From positions 19,921-83,920 of the forward strand of contig NJBI01000010.1 of the NCBI GenBank assembly GCA_005222975.1: a DNA stretch of 64,000 nt. The letters run 5' to 3'. The notes beneath the pieces are model-generated. The model had not been told where the DNA came from and ran no database searches. It saw only the letters and a program-made list of their open reading frames with translations. The DNA comes from Promethearchaeota archaeon Loki_b31. GTDB taxonomy: Archaea > Asgardarchaeota > Lokiarchaeia > Sigyniarchaeales > SOKP01. The translations under genes and the position numbers were made by a program. This document shows, piece by piece, positions 45,981 to 55,039 of the stretch. How positions within the stretch are numbered: position 1 is the first letter of the stretch; each line of letters starts with the position of its first letter.

Positions 45981-47084
45981 ATGCCTGTCGGATTAGTAGT
46001 CATGAAATGGGACGAAAGAGTCGGTACTGAAATCCTAGCGAAGTATCCCGAAGAGATTGTAATCACGGATAAAACTCTTATGCAGGTGTACAGCACGCAC
46101 GAGTATAGTGGGGAATCGGGGATGATTAGTTTAATGGTTGGTTCATTAAACATTGCTTCATATTACACGGGACCAGAAAAAGGGTATTATATACTCTTAC
46201 TTTTAAACCTGGACGATGATCCTGATGCGTACGAAGGAGGTTTGGCTGATGCATCACGGATAATCTTACAAAACCTTGAAGACGAAGGGTATGTGCAGCT
46301 TGTTCCTTCGCTTTTCAGGAGATTGTCAGTGTATCCAACCTTAAACGAAGAGCAGCGATTAGCAATTACTTATCAAGATGAAATTAAAAGGATGATTATC
46401 AATCGTCTAAGGGAAGAAGGTGCTGTCTCAAAATCAGAGTTAATAGTTTGGTTAAAGGACAAGTATAGACAAGGATTTGTCGATTTAGAAGGCATATTAA
46501 TTGAATTGATTAAAAGGGAGCTTATTAAAGAAACTTCAGTAAAGGGGATGCCCTCTGAATTGATTTTTCTTACAAATGACATTTTAATGTTGCGAATTCC
46601 TCCAGTTCAATTACTCAAAGATCCTGCCGATAAAGGGTTGCCTTCTCAATTGGCCGCAGACTATAGAACTGAAACGAAGAAATATTTCCAAAATTATCGT
46701 CCTTCTGAACAAGACAACCTAAGAGTCATAGAAATTATCATAAATCCTCAAGTTTACGAGACTTTGCGATTGTTACGAACTGCAATTGTAACTAAAAACG
46801 ACCTTGAGAAGTTAAAAAAGAAAGGCGTCGACGACATTGACGAAGTTTTGAAAATATTATGGGAAAGGCAAATAATTCAAGTATTCCAAGACGATAGAAA
46901 CAACGAATATTACGCGCTAGTGTCAGATTTTTTCATAGATAAGATATTTCCAAAATATTTGTTGAATGTAATCAAAGCTGAATACGAGAAGAAATCAGAA
47001 GCTGATCAAGTTTTACTAGAATACTTAACTGTCCTCGAAAACGCATATCTTAACTTAAAATCAGCAGTTAAATCCGAAGAATAA
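45981..47084 (+). CDS. Longin/roadblock-like plus winged-helix cytoplasmic protein, copy 2
   Basis: 367 residues, same length as copy 1 and about 80 percent identical to it by eye. AUG follows the stop of the surface protein with no gap, so translation is coupled to it. This suggests its product works with the surface protein's cytoplasmic tail. Residue changes between copies concentrate after residue 88, while bases 46107-46240 are identical to 40388-40521. The proposed longin-like and winged-helix parts are as for copy 1. Confidence 0.65.
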   Translation: MPVGLVVMKWDERVGTEILAKYPEEIVITDKTLMQVYSTHEYSGESGMISLMVGSLNIASYYTGPEKGYYILLLLNLDDDPDAYEGGLADASRIILQNLEDEGYVQLVPSLFRRLSVYPTLNEEQRLAITYQDEIKRMIINRLREEGAVSKSELIVWLKDKYRQGFVDLEGILIELIKRELIKETSVKGMPSELIFLTNDILMLRIPPVQLLKDPADKGLPSQLAADYRTETKKYFQNYRPSEQDNLRVIEIIINPQVYETLRLLRTAIVTKNDLEKLKKKGVDDIDEVLKILWERQIIQVFQDDRNNEYYALVSDFFIDKIFPKYLLNVIKAEYEKKSEADQVLLEYLTVLENAYLNLKSAVKSEE

Positions 47085-47238
47085 TTTTTTATTTTAACTT
47101 TTTTTTTATTCTTATCTTTTTTTAATTATGGAGTGTTATTGAATTAGTTATATCTTCTTAATAATGATCAAATTTTTGTTTTTATTACTAAATAAAAAAA
47201 TTTTTCAATATTAATCAATTATTATTTTTGATGTAATT

Positions 47239-48555
47239 ATGGATAGTACTGAAAAATATTTAGATACGCCAGAAGCAATAGGTTTAGATGGTATTGATTT
47301 AGAGAAATATATTATCGCAAGTTATATCATCAAGCGACCAAAAGGAATGAATGTGAATTATTTATCCCGATTTGCGGCAATTGAACAATCGACAGGAACT
47401 TGGGTTCGAGTACCGGCTGAAACTGAAGAAGTGAGAAAAAATCACGTGGCTCGTGTATTAGGTGTCTATGAAATACCACATTACGAATATGTGATTCCAA
47501 AGGATGTTAAGGAGCGATTATATTTCGTTCAGATTGGTTTCCCAATAATAAATATTAAGGGAGATGGAATTCCAATGCTGCTTACTTCAGTTATTGGTAA
47601 TATTAGTATTACACATGGACTGAAATTAGTTGATCTCGCGTTTCCAAAAGAATATTTAAAAGATTTCAAGGGTCCAAAATTTGGAATTGATGGGCTTAGA
47701 AAACTTTTGAAAGTGCCCGAAAGGCCATTGTTAAATAATATGGTAAAACCATGTACGGGACATACATGTGAAGTCGCTGCGGACTTAGTATATCAAGCTG
47801 CAGTTGGAGGTTGTGATGTCGTAAAAGACGACGAGTTAATTTCAAACCCATCGTTTAACACTTTGGAAGACAGAATTAGCGCAGTTATGGAAAGTATCGA
47901 TAGAGCAGATTCAGAAAAAGGAGAGAAGACGCTATATACAATAAATATCACCAGTAAATTCCCAGAAATGTTTGAATACGCTGATAAAATGATCGAAATG
48001 GGCGCAAATGCTTTAATGATAAATTATCTCACAGCTGGTTTCGAAGCATTAAGAGCTGTTGCTGAAGATCCTTCAATAAAAGTACCAATCTTAGGACACA
48101 TGGATTTTGCAGGCGCATATTTTGGTGGCCATTGGACAGGATTAACAAGCATGATAACTCTTGCTAAATTTCCAAGAATGTGTGGAGCTGATACAGTTGT
48201 AATTCCTGCACCGTATGGTAAGGCAGAGATATTAGATGAAAGGTACGAACAAAATTTAAAAACTCTCAGATATCCTTGGAAACACATAAAGCCTACACTC
48301 CCGATGCCAAGTGGAGGAATCACGCAAGGAATGGTCGAGAAAACCATGAAAGAAGCAGGTACAGATATTTTAATTGGAAGTGGAGGGGGAATTCATAGCC
48401 ACCCAGATGGTCCAATATCAGGTGCAAAAGCATTTAGGCAAGCAATTCATGCTGTAATGCAAGGGATAAGTGTAAAGGAGTACGCTAAAGAACACAAGGA
48501 ATTGGGAGTAGCCCTTGGAGTGTGGGGTACTGGAAAGACTGCTTTAATCGAATAA
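47239..48555 (+). CDS. RuBisCO-like protein (form IV)
   Basis: 438 residues of the RuBisCO large-subunit family. The carbamylated lysine motif GGCDVVKDDE is intact, as are SGGI, GSGGGIHSHPDG and a lysine in APYGKAEI (loop 6). However, the active-site K-P-K-x-G is KPCTGH, and the H-R-A-M-H segment reads GHMDFAGAY, so the second catalytic lysine and other residues are missing. This is a RuBisCO-like protein rather than a carboxylase; known members act as enolases or isomerases in sulfur or sugar salvage. It starts at AUG 47239 as a single gene. AMP phosphorylase at 60.3 kb belongs to the form III pathway, but no form III RuBisCO is here. Confidence 0.85.
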   Translation: MDSTEKYLDTPEAIGLDGIDLEKYIIASYIIKRPKGMNVNYLSRFAAIEQSTGTWVRVPAETEEVRKNHVARVLGVYEIPHYEYVIPKDVKERLYFVQIGFPIINIKGDGIPMLLTSVIGNISITHGLKLVDLAFPKEYLKDFKGPKFGIDGLRKLLKVPERPLLNNMVKPCTGHTCEVAADLVYQAAVGGCDVVKDDELISNPSFNTLEDRISAVMESIDRADSEKGEKTLYTINITSKFPEMFEYADKMIEMGANALMINYLTAGFEALRAVAEDPSIKVPILGHMDFAGAYFGGHWTGLTSMITLAKFPRMCGADTVVIPAPYGKAEILDERYEQNLKTLRYPWKHIKPTLPMPSGGITQGMVEKTMKEAGTDILIGSGGGIHSHPDGPISGAKAFRQAIHAVMQGISVKEYAKEHKELGVALGVWGTGKTALIE

Positions 48556-48600
48556 AATGTAACTTCTTTTTTCTTTTATTTTTTATTATATTTTCAAATG

Positions 48601-49557
48601 TTATTCTAAGTATCTTCTTAATAAAACTCGTATATTGGGATTGAAATCATTATTTTTTACAACCTCCACAATAGAATTGCCACATAAGTCTAAATACTGG
48701 AGTTTTGGTAATTGTTTGAGGAATTTTAGATTCACTGAATCGCTAATATTATTGTTTGATAATATTAGATGAGTCAAATTTTTTAGTTTAATCAATTCTT
48801 TTATGTTTTTAATTTGATTATTTGAAAGATCCAATCTTTTTAAATGATTTAAATTGTGCAAACCTGATATCTCAGAAATTTCCCGAATGTTGTTTTTCCA
48901 ACCCCATGGAGTGCCTTTAACTTCAAATTCAAGATAATCTGATAAATCTAATTTTTCAACCAGTAATGTATTAGGGTCTAGTTCAAAATATACATTCGGA
49001 ATTTTTTCTATTAGGTGTTTTATAGTTAAATAATTAATTAAAATCTCAGCTAGTTGTGTAGTAGTAAAATTTTTAATTCTATTTGTTTTGAGTAGAGCTT
49101 TTAGAGATTTTTTATACTTTTTATTCTCGAAGCCTTTTTCAATACTCAAAAATTGAATCTTTTTAATTTTCTTCAATTGTTCGATTAAAATTAATTTAGA
49201 ATCATGAGAATTCATTTTTACTAAATATTTTATTACAGTAATTAAGCAATTATAAGAAGTTTCGTGCTGAATCGTCCATTTAAATAGAGTTAAAGTATTA
49301 TGGAGATAATTTTTACCAATATAATTAGCAGAAGCGTTCCTTACAATCTCACTTGAATCAGAAAGTAATAGGTTTTCGAAGAAATTGAATAAATTCTCAT
49401 CTTTTAAATTTATTTTACCTAAGATATTAATAGAATCTGCTCTAATTATATCTTCATCGTAGTTCTCAATGATAGAAATCAACAAATTAGTAGCAGAAGA
49501 TTTATCTAAGAGTTTATTACAGTACTCTTCAAATATAGTTTGAGGATTTAACTCCAT
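48601..49557 (-). CDS. HEAT-LRR protein 1
   Basis: 318 residues. N-terminal half consists of HEAT-like helical repeats (IIRADSINILGKIN; IVRNASANYIGKN). The C-terminal third has leucine-rich repeats (LNHLKRLDLSNNQIKNI; LKNLTHLILSNNNISD; LPKLQYLDLCGNSIVEV). AUG 49557 begins ELNPQTIFEEYCNKLLDKSS, matching the other two family members. LRR proteins act in protein-protein binding; this family has no enzymatic part. One of three paralogues within 10 kb. Confidence 0.85.
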   Translation of the reverse strand: MELNPQTIFEEYCNKLLDKSSATNLLISIIENYDEDIIRADSINILGKINLKDENLFNFFENLLLSDSSEIVRNASANYIGKNYLHNTLTLFKWTIQHETSYNCLITVIKYLVKMNSHDSKLILIEQLKKIKKIQFLSIEKGFENKKYKKSLKALLKTNRIKNFTTTQLAEILINYLTIKHLIEKIPNVYFELDPNTLLVEKLDLSDYLEFEVKGTPWGWKNNIREISEISGLHNLNHLKRLDLSNNQIKNIKELIKLKNLTHLILSNNNISDSVNLKFLKQLPKLQYLDLCGNSIVEVVKNNDFNPNIRVLLRRYLE

Positions 49558-49629
49558 TATGTGATAATATTTATAATTAAATGTTTGTACACTGATTTAT
49601 TAATTAAAGATGATCTAAAAATAAAAAAT

Positions 49630-50817
49630 TTAAGTAAATTTACCTTTAGGAACATTCTTAAACAAATCTTTAATTGTAGCTTTTAGTTTGTTGAAAGGTC
49701 TTAAATTTCCCGAAAAGGGCGTACTGATGCCATGATATAAAATTGGTTCTATTTGGTCTTCTACATTTTCGATCTTCCTTAAATTTCCTTCAGATAAGCA
49801 AGAAAGAAAATAGTCATTTTGATATTTTCTAAAAGTTAAAAATCGATACTTTTGAAACCCCAATTTAACAGCAATCCAGCGCGGATACGCGCCAGTGTTT
49901 CCTAACGTATTCGCAGCAATTGCCTCGATTTTGGCAGTTAATAACGATTCTTTCATTTCCATCTCTTCCTCTAGATTCTCAAATTCTCCCGGTGCTTTTA
50001 TGTTCAATTGACCTTCTTTATCAAGTAAGAGCGAAATTACACCAATCGACATTGATGACAATCCAATGTAATCAATTCTTATCCAATCCTCTAAATATGG
50101 AATTTCTTGGTCTGAAAATACATCATGTAATTGTCGATATTCCTTTATAATAAAATTAAGATAACCCTTAAACTTATTATCAATGTCAAATTTTTCTATT
50201 TTTGTTAAATTGTTAATGTCTTTACCTCGTATTAGTTCTGAATAATACTTCGCCATTTGTTCGAGAAACCACTTTCCCTTTTTATCGGGAAAAACTCCAT
50301 AGATTAAATATATGATATTATCCTTTTCGAAGAATTGGCATTTAGCATCTTCGTTATTTTCGGATTTGAGGAGCATCTTGTCAAGGTCTCCACCTAAAAT
50401 ACTAGTAGCAATGAAATCTAAGTTATTTGATAATTCTAATAAATAACTTAATCTACTATTACTTGCAAATAAGGGAATTCTCTCTACCGAGGTTATTCCA
50501 CAGAATTGTATGTATTCTCCTTCTCCCCCTTTTCCGCCCCTTTTTAATATAATCTTTTCGTCGTCTAAAGAAAATTTAGTTGCTACTTGCTTTACTCTGA
50601 CTTTACCTTTTAATTTTGAGGAAGCTGTTGCAATTTTGGGTTTAAATTGTTGGGGGGAAACCTTTTTCGACTCACTAATTTCGGGATCAACATATTCAAA
50701 CAAATTTGCTAAGAATTTTCTACATCTAGGGCAAAGTTGGTCTTCTGGATATGGTTTTACAATTGTATAACCACAATTTTTGCACTTTAGGGTTTTACTA
50801 TTGACTGCTCTAAAAAT
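49630..50817 (-). CDS. Unknown protein with N-terminal zinc ribbon, AUU start
   Basis: 395 residues from AUU 50817. The frame is open to 50820 and codes for a ribbon CKNCGYTIVKPYPEDQLCPRC (two CxxC pairs 17 apart, residues about 13-33) before the first UUG (50703). So a start at 50703 would cut the ribbon. The start is AUU or possibly another non-AUG codon; GGAG is 10 bases upstream. The body (about 55-360) is an unrecognised alpha-beta protein with W-I-R-I-D-Y-I-G and ending KDLFKNVPKGKFT. No catalytic motif is identified. Confidence 0.65.
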   Translation of the reverse strand: MFRAVNSKTLKCKNCGYTIVKPYPEDQLCPRCRKFLANLFEYVDPEISESKKVSPQQFKPKIATASSKLKGKVRVKQVATKFSLDDEKIILKRGGKGGEGEYIQFCGITSVERIPLFASNSRLSYLLELSNNLDFIATSILGGDLDKMLLKSENNEDAKCQFFEKDNIIYLIYGVFPDKKGKWFLEQMAKYYSELIRGKDINNLTKIEKFDIDNKFKGYLNFIIKEYRQLHDVFSDQEIPYLEDWIRIDYIGLSSMSIGVISLLLDKEGQLNIKAPGEFENLEEEMEMKESLLTAKIEAIAANTLGNTGAYPRWIAVKLGFQKYRFLTFRKYQNDYFLSCLSEGNLRKIENVEDQIEPILYHGISTPFSGNLRPFNKLKATIKDLFKNVPKGKFT

Positions 50818-50916
50818 GTTTTACCAACTCCGCCAAAAAAATTAGGATAGATAATATAAACTAATAATTAATTATTGATGTTTGGAAATAAAAAAGTTTG
50901 TAAATCTAAGTAAAGA

Positions 50917-52008
50917 TTATAAATATTTCTCAGCAACAGTATTAAATGCTTGTAAGAACTTATTATTTTCTTCTTTAGTTCCAATAGTTATTCTAATATA
51001 GTTATAAAGGTCCGGCTTACTGAAGTGTCGTACTAAGATTTTGATATCTTTTAAATCCCATAAAAATTTTAAAGTAGTTGATTTATCATCAAATTTAATA
51101 AAGATAAAATTCGCATCTGAGGGTAGCACGCTGATACCTGCATACTTATTAAGTATTTCTGACAATCTTTTTCTTTCTGTGATTATATTCTTATTTTGAT
51201 CGTATACTTTATTTCTATGTTTTATACAAGATAATGCTGCATGTTGTGCGATATAACTTGTATTAAAAGGTAATTTAACTCTATTCATTTCTTTAATGAT
51301 AGAAGCATCAGCTAAAGCGTATCCAATTCCTAAGGAAGCAAGTGAGAAAGCTTTTGAGAAAGATCTGCAAACAATTAAATTTTTTACATTTTTCAGTAAC
51401 GGTAAACACGTATATTCTGAGAAATCGGCGTATGTTTCATCCACTACAACAATTCCAGGAAAATTGTGGCAAATTTTAAGAATAATATCATTATCAAATG
51501 ACTTCCCGTTAGGATCGTTTGGTGAATTTATAAAGAGTAATTTTCCTTTTTGGTTATAAGCACTTTCTGGTATCGTAAAATTGTCATCTAATTTAATCTC
51601 GGTGATTTTTGCGCCATAAAGATTAGCTAAAACTTTATATAATCCAAAAGTGGGATAGAATATAATAACCTCATCTCCATGATTAACAAATACTTTGAAA
51701 ATTACATCCAAAATATCGCTGGAACCATTTCCTACAAAAACAGTATTTCTATTAGTTAATGTATCTTTATTTCTCAATAGTTGATTTAGAACCGCTTTAC
51801 GAACCTCAAGAGCTAATGAATCGGGGTATTTTCGTAATAAATCTTTATTTTCTATAGCTAATTTTAAATCATCTAGTATTTCTTGGATGGGGGGGTATGC
51901 GTTTTCAGTTGTGTTTAATTTTACCCAGCCGTCTCCTTCCGGTTGTTCTTCTGGTTCATAAGCGCTATAATTTCGAAGATTTTCTCTAAATAACTTTTCT
52001 AATTCCAT
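50917..52008 (-). CDS. hisC: Histidinol-phosphate aminotransferase
   Basis: 363 residues. Fold I aminotransferase; INSPNDPNGKSFD, VVDETYADFSEY and the PLP lysine in CRSFSKAFSLASLGIGYALA are HisC-type. It converts imidazole-acetol phosphate in histidine synthesis. AUG 52008. A related aminotransferase for aromatic amino acids is possible, as archaea use HisC-like enzymes broadly. Divergent from the gelsolin-like gene. No other his genes are near. Confidence 0.85.
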   Translation of the reverse strand: MELEKLFRENLRNYSAYEPEEQPEGDGWVKLNTTENAYPPIQEILDDLKLAIENKDLLRKYPDSLALEVRKAVLNQLLRNKDTLTNRNTVFVGNGSSDILDVIFKVFVNHGDEVIIFYPTFGLYKVLANLYGAKITEIKLDDNFTIPESAYNQKGKLLFINSPNDPNGKSFDNDIILKICHNFPGIVVVDETYADFSEYTCLPLLKNVKNLIVCRSFSKAFSLASLGIGYALADASIIKEMNRVKLPFNTSYIAQHAALSCIKHRNKVYDQNKNIITERKRLSEILNKYAGISVLPSDANFIFIKFDDKSTTLKFLWDLKDIKILVRHFSKPDLYNYIRITIGTKEENNKFLQAFNTVAEKYL

Positions 52009-52270
52009 CTCGATTACCTTTTTTTAAAATAGACTATTTGGTAGCAATTTCTTAATAATTTAATATGTTATAACATTTATTTTTTGTCTTTTAACTCCTC
52101 ATTCACTGATTTTTTAGAAACTTGCTGTCCTTCGAATTCAACTATTATAGTTGAGTTATCTTTTTTTTTCTATTTATAAAAGCAAGTGAAAAAACTTAAT
52201 TTTTAAATGTATGAAACCTATTAATTTTATAATATTATTTATAGAAGATAGAGATTAAGTATTTTTTAAA

Positions 52271-53137
52271 ATGCGATACGCAATCATGTTTGAGGTGTTG
52301 GAAGGCGGAGTAAGCAACCCTATAAAATGGAATAAAGACAGTCTCACAGCTGAAAGCAATATTATCATCTTAGATGAGGGGACTTCCTCTCTTTATTTAT
52401 GGTATGGGGCAAAACAAGGGTTAGTTTCAAGAAGAACTGCACTTAGACAAGCACAAGCACTAAGAGGGCATGGATTTACCGTCGGTAAAAGTATAGTCGG
52501 GAGAGATATTAGAGATTTAAAAGAAATTGATCAAAGGAAAATTGGTAGGGTTCTTGAAATCGACGAATTAAATGAGGACCTTCAAACATTATTAAATAGA
52601 GAGTATAAAGAATTAGATAATTTTGTTATTACATTTGAATTAAAAGAAATTGTAGAACCCGTTGCAAAAGTAATACCTAAACCTGAAACTAAGATTGTAT
52701 CAAAACCTGTGTCTAAACCCGAACCAGTAATCGAGCAAGAAACTCCTAAAGTTGTAAAAACAGAAATGAAATTTGCTTCTGAATACGACGATAAGCCAGA
52801 TCCTGTTTTAGAAAGCAAACCAACAGTAAAGCCATCAATATCTACTACAAAAGTTTCTACACCAGAACCCAAAGTTGCGCCTAAACCTGCGTTAAGTCTT
52901 TCCATCCAAGCTAAATTAGGATTTGTGTTAGTAGGAATTTTAGATCATTACGATGATATTTGGATTTCAATAAAAGAGGATGGGAGTTATTCCGTCGAAC
53001 ACATGGATGGAAGAGTATGTGAATTCTCAATTGTCGAAGGTAAGATTAAATTTACAGTAGATTCTTTTTCAGGCATTTCTACAAAGGTTAAAACTGAAAT
53101 ACAAAAGAAATTTGTAGAACTATCAAAGCTAATATAA
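52271..53137 (+). CDS. Probable gelsolin-domain protein with proline-rich linker
   Basis: 288 residues. Residues 1-125 fit a gelsolin/villin repeat: NIIILDEGTSSLYLWYGAKQ then SRRTALRQAQALRG, matching the pattern F-I-L-D...Y-V-W-G-x-x-S-x-x-E-R-x-x-A. A Lys-Pro-Val-Glu-rich low-complexity linker (about 130-215) leads to a small C-terminal domain (about 216-288). Asgard gelsolins regulate actin filaments and have been shown to act on eukaryotic actin. One or two repeats are usual. The assignment rests on pattern matching, so moderate certainty. Confidence 0.6.
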   Translation: MRYAIMFEVLEGGVSNPIKWNKDSLTAESNIIILDEGTSSLYLWYGAKQGLVSRRTALRQAQALRGHGFTVGKSIVGRDIRDLKEIDQRKIGRVLEIDELNEDLQTLLNREYKELDNFVITFELKEIVEPVAKVIPKPETKIVSKPVSKPEPVIEQETPKVVKTEMKFASEYDDKPDPVLESKPTVKPSISTTKVSTPEPKVAPKPALSLSIQAKLGFVLVGILDHYDDIWISIKEDGSYSVEHMDGRVCEFSIVEGKIKFTVDSFSGISTKVKTEIQKKFVELSKLI

Positions 53138-53264
53138 TTCTTTTTTTCCTAATTTTTTATATATATTGGAATTTAAATTTTAAGCTATTTTCATTATTAT
53201 TAAGAAGAAGAGTTTCGATTCTTAGTGTTATATTTATTATTTTTAAAAATAATTTTGTAAAATT

Positions 53265-55022
53265 ATGAAATTCAAAACATTAGCAGTTTTATTTTCTGAT
53301 TTAGAGGCCACCCCAAAAAGGCTCGAAATGATCGATATCTTGTCAACATTTTTTGGAAATATAAAAAAGAATAAAAATTTTAAGGATTTAGATAAAATAA
53401 TCTATTTGTTGCAAGGCCAATTAGTTTCGAATATAAAACAATTTCCAAAAATCGGTCTTGCAGAAAAAATGATAATTGAAGCGCTATCTTTACATTCTAC
53501 TATCGAAAAAAAAAAAATAAAAGAAGTTCTAATAAAAATTGGAGATATTGGGGCTACTGCTGAATTAGTATTAACAAAAAAGAAAGAGCAAAAATATATA
53601 TTTGATTTTGAAGATAAACTAAGTGAATTGGAATCTTTATTAGAGATATCTGAATTATATTCTGCTTTACAGAAAATTGCCTTAAGTGAAGGATCAGGAT
53701 CGCAGGATGTGAAACTAAGAATTTTAAGAGGTTTAATGAGTAAAAGTTCTCCTTTAGAGACTAAATATCTATTACGCATAATTACATCAACTCTAAGAGT
53801 AGGTGTTTCAACTTTAACTATTATTGATGGGTTAGCTTTAGGGTTTACTGGCGTTAAAAAGAATAGAGAATTTATCGAAAAAGCCTATAATTTGCATCCT
53901 GATTTGGGAGATATTACAATAATTTTAGCAGAAAACGGTATAGAAGAAGTAAAAAAGATTAATATCAGTTATGGCGTTCCAATTCGAAGTATGCTTGCCT
54001 CTCGGGTTCCTTATGGAGAAATCATTGAAAAAACAGGTTCACCTTTAATAGCAGAATATAAATTAGACGGAGAGAGATTACAAATTCACAAGCATGGAGA
54101 TAATGTTTTACTCTTTTCACGGCGATTACTTGAGATATCTGAACAGTATCCAGACGTTTGTCAAATTGTACGTGAAAATGTGAAAGTAAATAACGCTATT
54201 ATTGAAGGTGAAGTTGTTGCTATGGATGTTTTTTACGAAAAGATGCTTCCCTTTCAAGTTTTAAGTAAAAGAAGGAGAAAGTATGACATCGAAGATGTTT
54301 CAAAAGAAGTTCCTGTCAGCTTATTTTTATTTGATTTGCTAAAAATTGAAGACGAATCCTATATAGAAAAACCATTCCTTGAACGACGTAAAAAATTAGA
54401 AGAAATTGTGAAGGAAAGGGATGAGATACATTTAGTTAAATCCGTTTTAATAAATACAACAGAAGAATTATTAGAGTTTTTTAATGAAGCACGAAATAAT
54501 GGAACGGAAGGAATTATTGCAAAATCTATTAAAGAGGAGTCTATATATCAAGCAGGGAACCGTGGTTTTCTCTGGATTAAGTTAAAGGGGTTGGAAGGAG
54601 GCAAATTAAGAGATTCTATAGATGTAGTATTAGTTGGTGCTTTCTATGGCAAAGGTCGAAGGACGGGCGTTTATGGAACATATATAGGTGCTGTATTTGA
54701 TCCTGTGGATAATAAATATATTGCTTTTACTCGATTCTTCTCAGGGTTAACTGACGAATTATCAGAATCCTTAACAAAAGATATGGAACAATATAAGGAA
54801 AAAAGAAAACCTAATAATGTTATTTGTGAAGATATTCCAGAGATTTGGTTTAATCCAGAAGTTGTAGTTGAAATTATCGGTGACGAGATCACTATTAGCG
54901 AGAAATTTTCTACTTTAGGATATTCCCTGCGATTCCCTGTTTTCCAGAGATTTCGACCAGAAAAAGGTCCAGAGGATATAACTACAGTTGATGAAATTAA
55001 AAAGTTTTATAATTCTCAATAA
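53265..55022 (+). CDS. lig: ATP-dependent DNA ligase
   Basis: 585 residues, typical of archaeal and eukaryotic ligase I. N-terminal helical DNA-binding domain (about 1-220). Adenylation domain with lysine in AEYKLDGERLQIHKHG (motif I, about 263-277), FSRRLLEISEQYPDV, IIEGEVVAMD and GTEGIIAKS; motifs V and VI (WIKLKG and RFRPEKGPED) occur at the end. AUG 53265. It seals nicks in replication. Follows the gelsolin-like gene by 127 bases and converges on the LRR pair. Confidence 0.94.
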   Translation: MKFKTLAVLFSDLEATPKRLEMIDILSTFFGNIKKNKNFKDLDKIIYLLQGQLVSNIKQFPKIGLAEKMIIEALSLHSTIEKKKIKEVLIKIGDIGATAELVLTKKKEQKYIFDFEDKLSELESLLEISELYSALQKIALSEGSGSQDVKLRILRGLMSKSSPLETKYLLRIITSTLRVGVSTLTIIDGLALGFTGVKKNREFIEKAYNLHPDLGDITIILAENGIEEVKKINISYGVPIRSMLASRVPYGEIIEKTGSPLIAEYKLDGERLQIHKHGDNVLLFSRRLLEISEQYPDVCQIVRENVKVNNAIIEGEVVAMDVFYEKMLPFQVLSKRRRKYDIEDVSKEVPVSLFLFDLLKIEDESYIEKPFLERRKKLEEIVKERDEIHLVKSVLINTTEELLEFFNEARNNGTEGIIAKSIKEESIYQAGNRGFLWIKLKGLEGGKLRDSIDVVLVGAFYGKGRRTGVYGTYIGAVFDPVDNKYIAFTRFFSGLTDELSESLTKDMEQYKEKRKPNNVICEDIPEIWFNPEVVVEIIGDEITISEKFSTLGYSLRFPVFQRFRPEKGPEDITTVDEIKKFYNSQ

Positions 55023-55039
55023 AGAAAAAAATCTATATT

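Noticed and set aside
47239..48555. Functional form III RuBisCO
   Set aside because: The K-P-K-x-G motif and the H-R-A-M-H segment are altered, so I prefer form IV.
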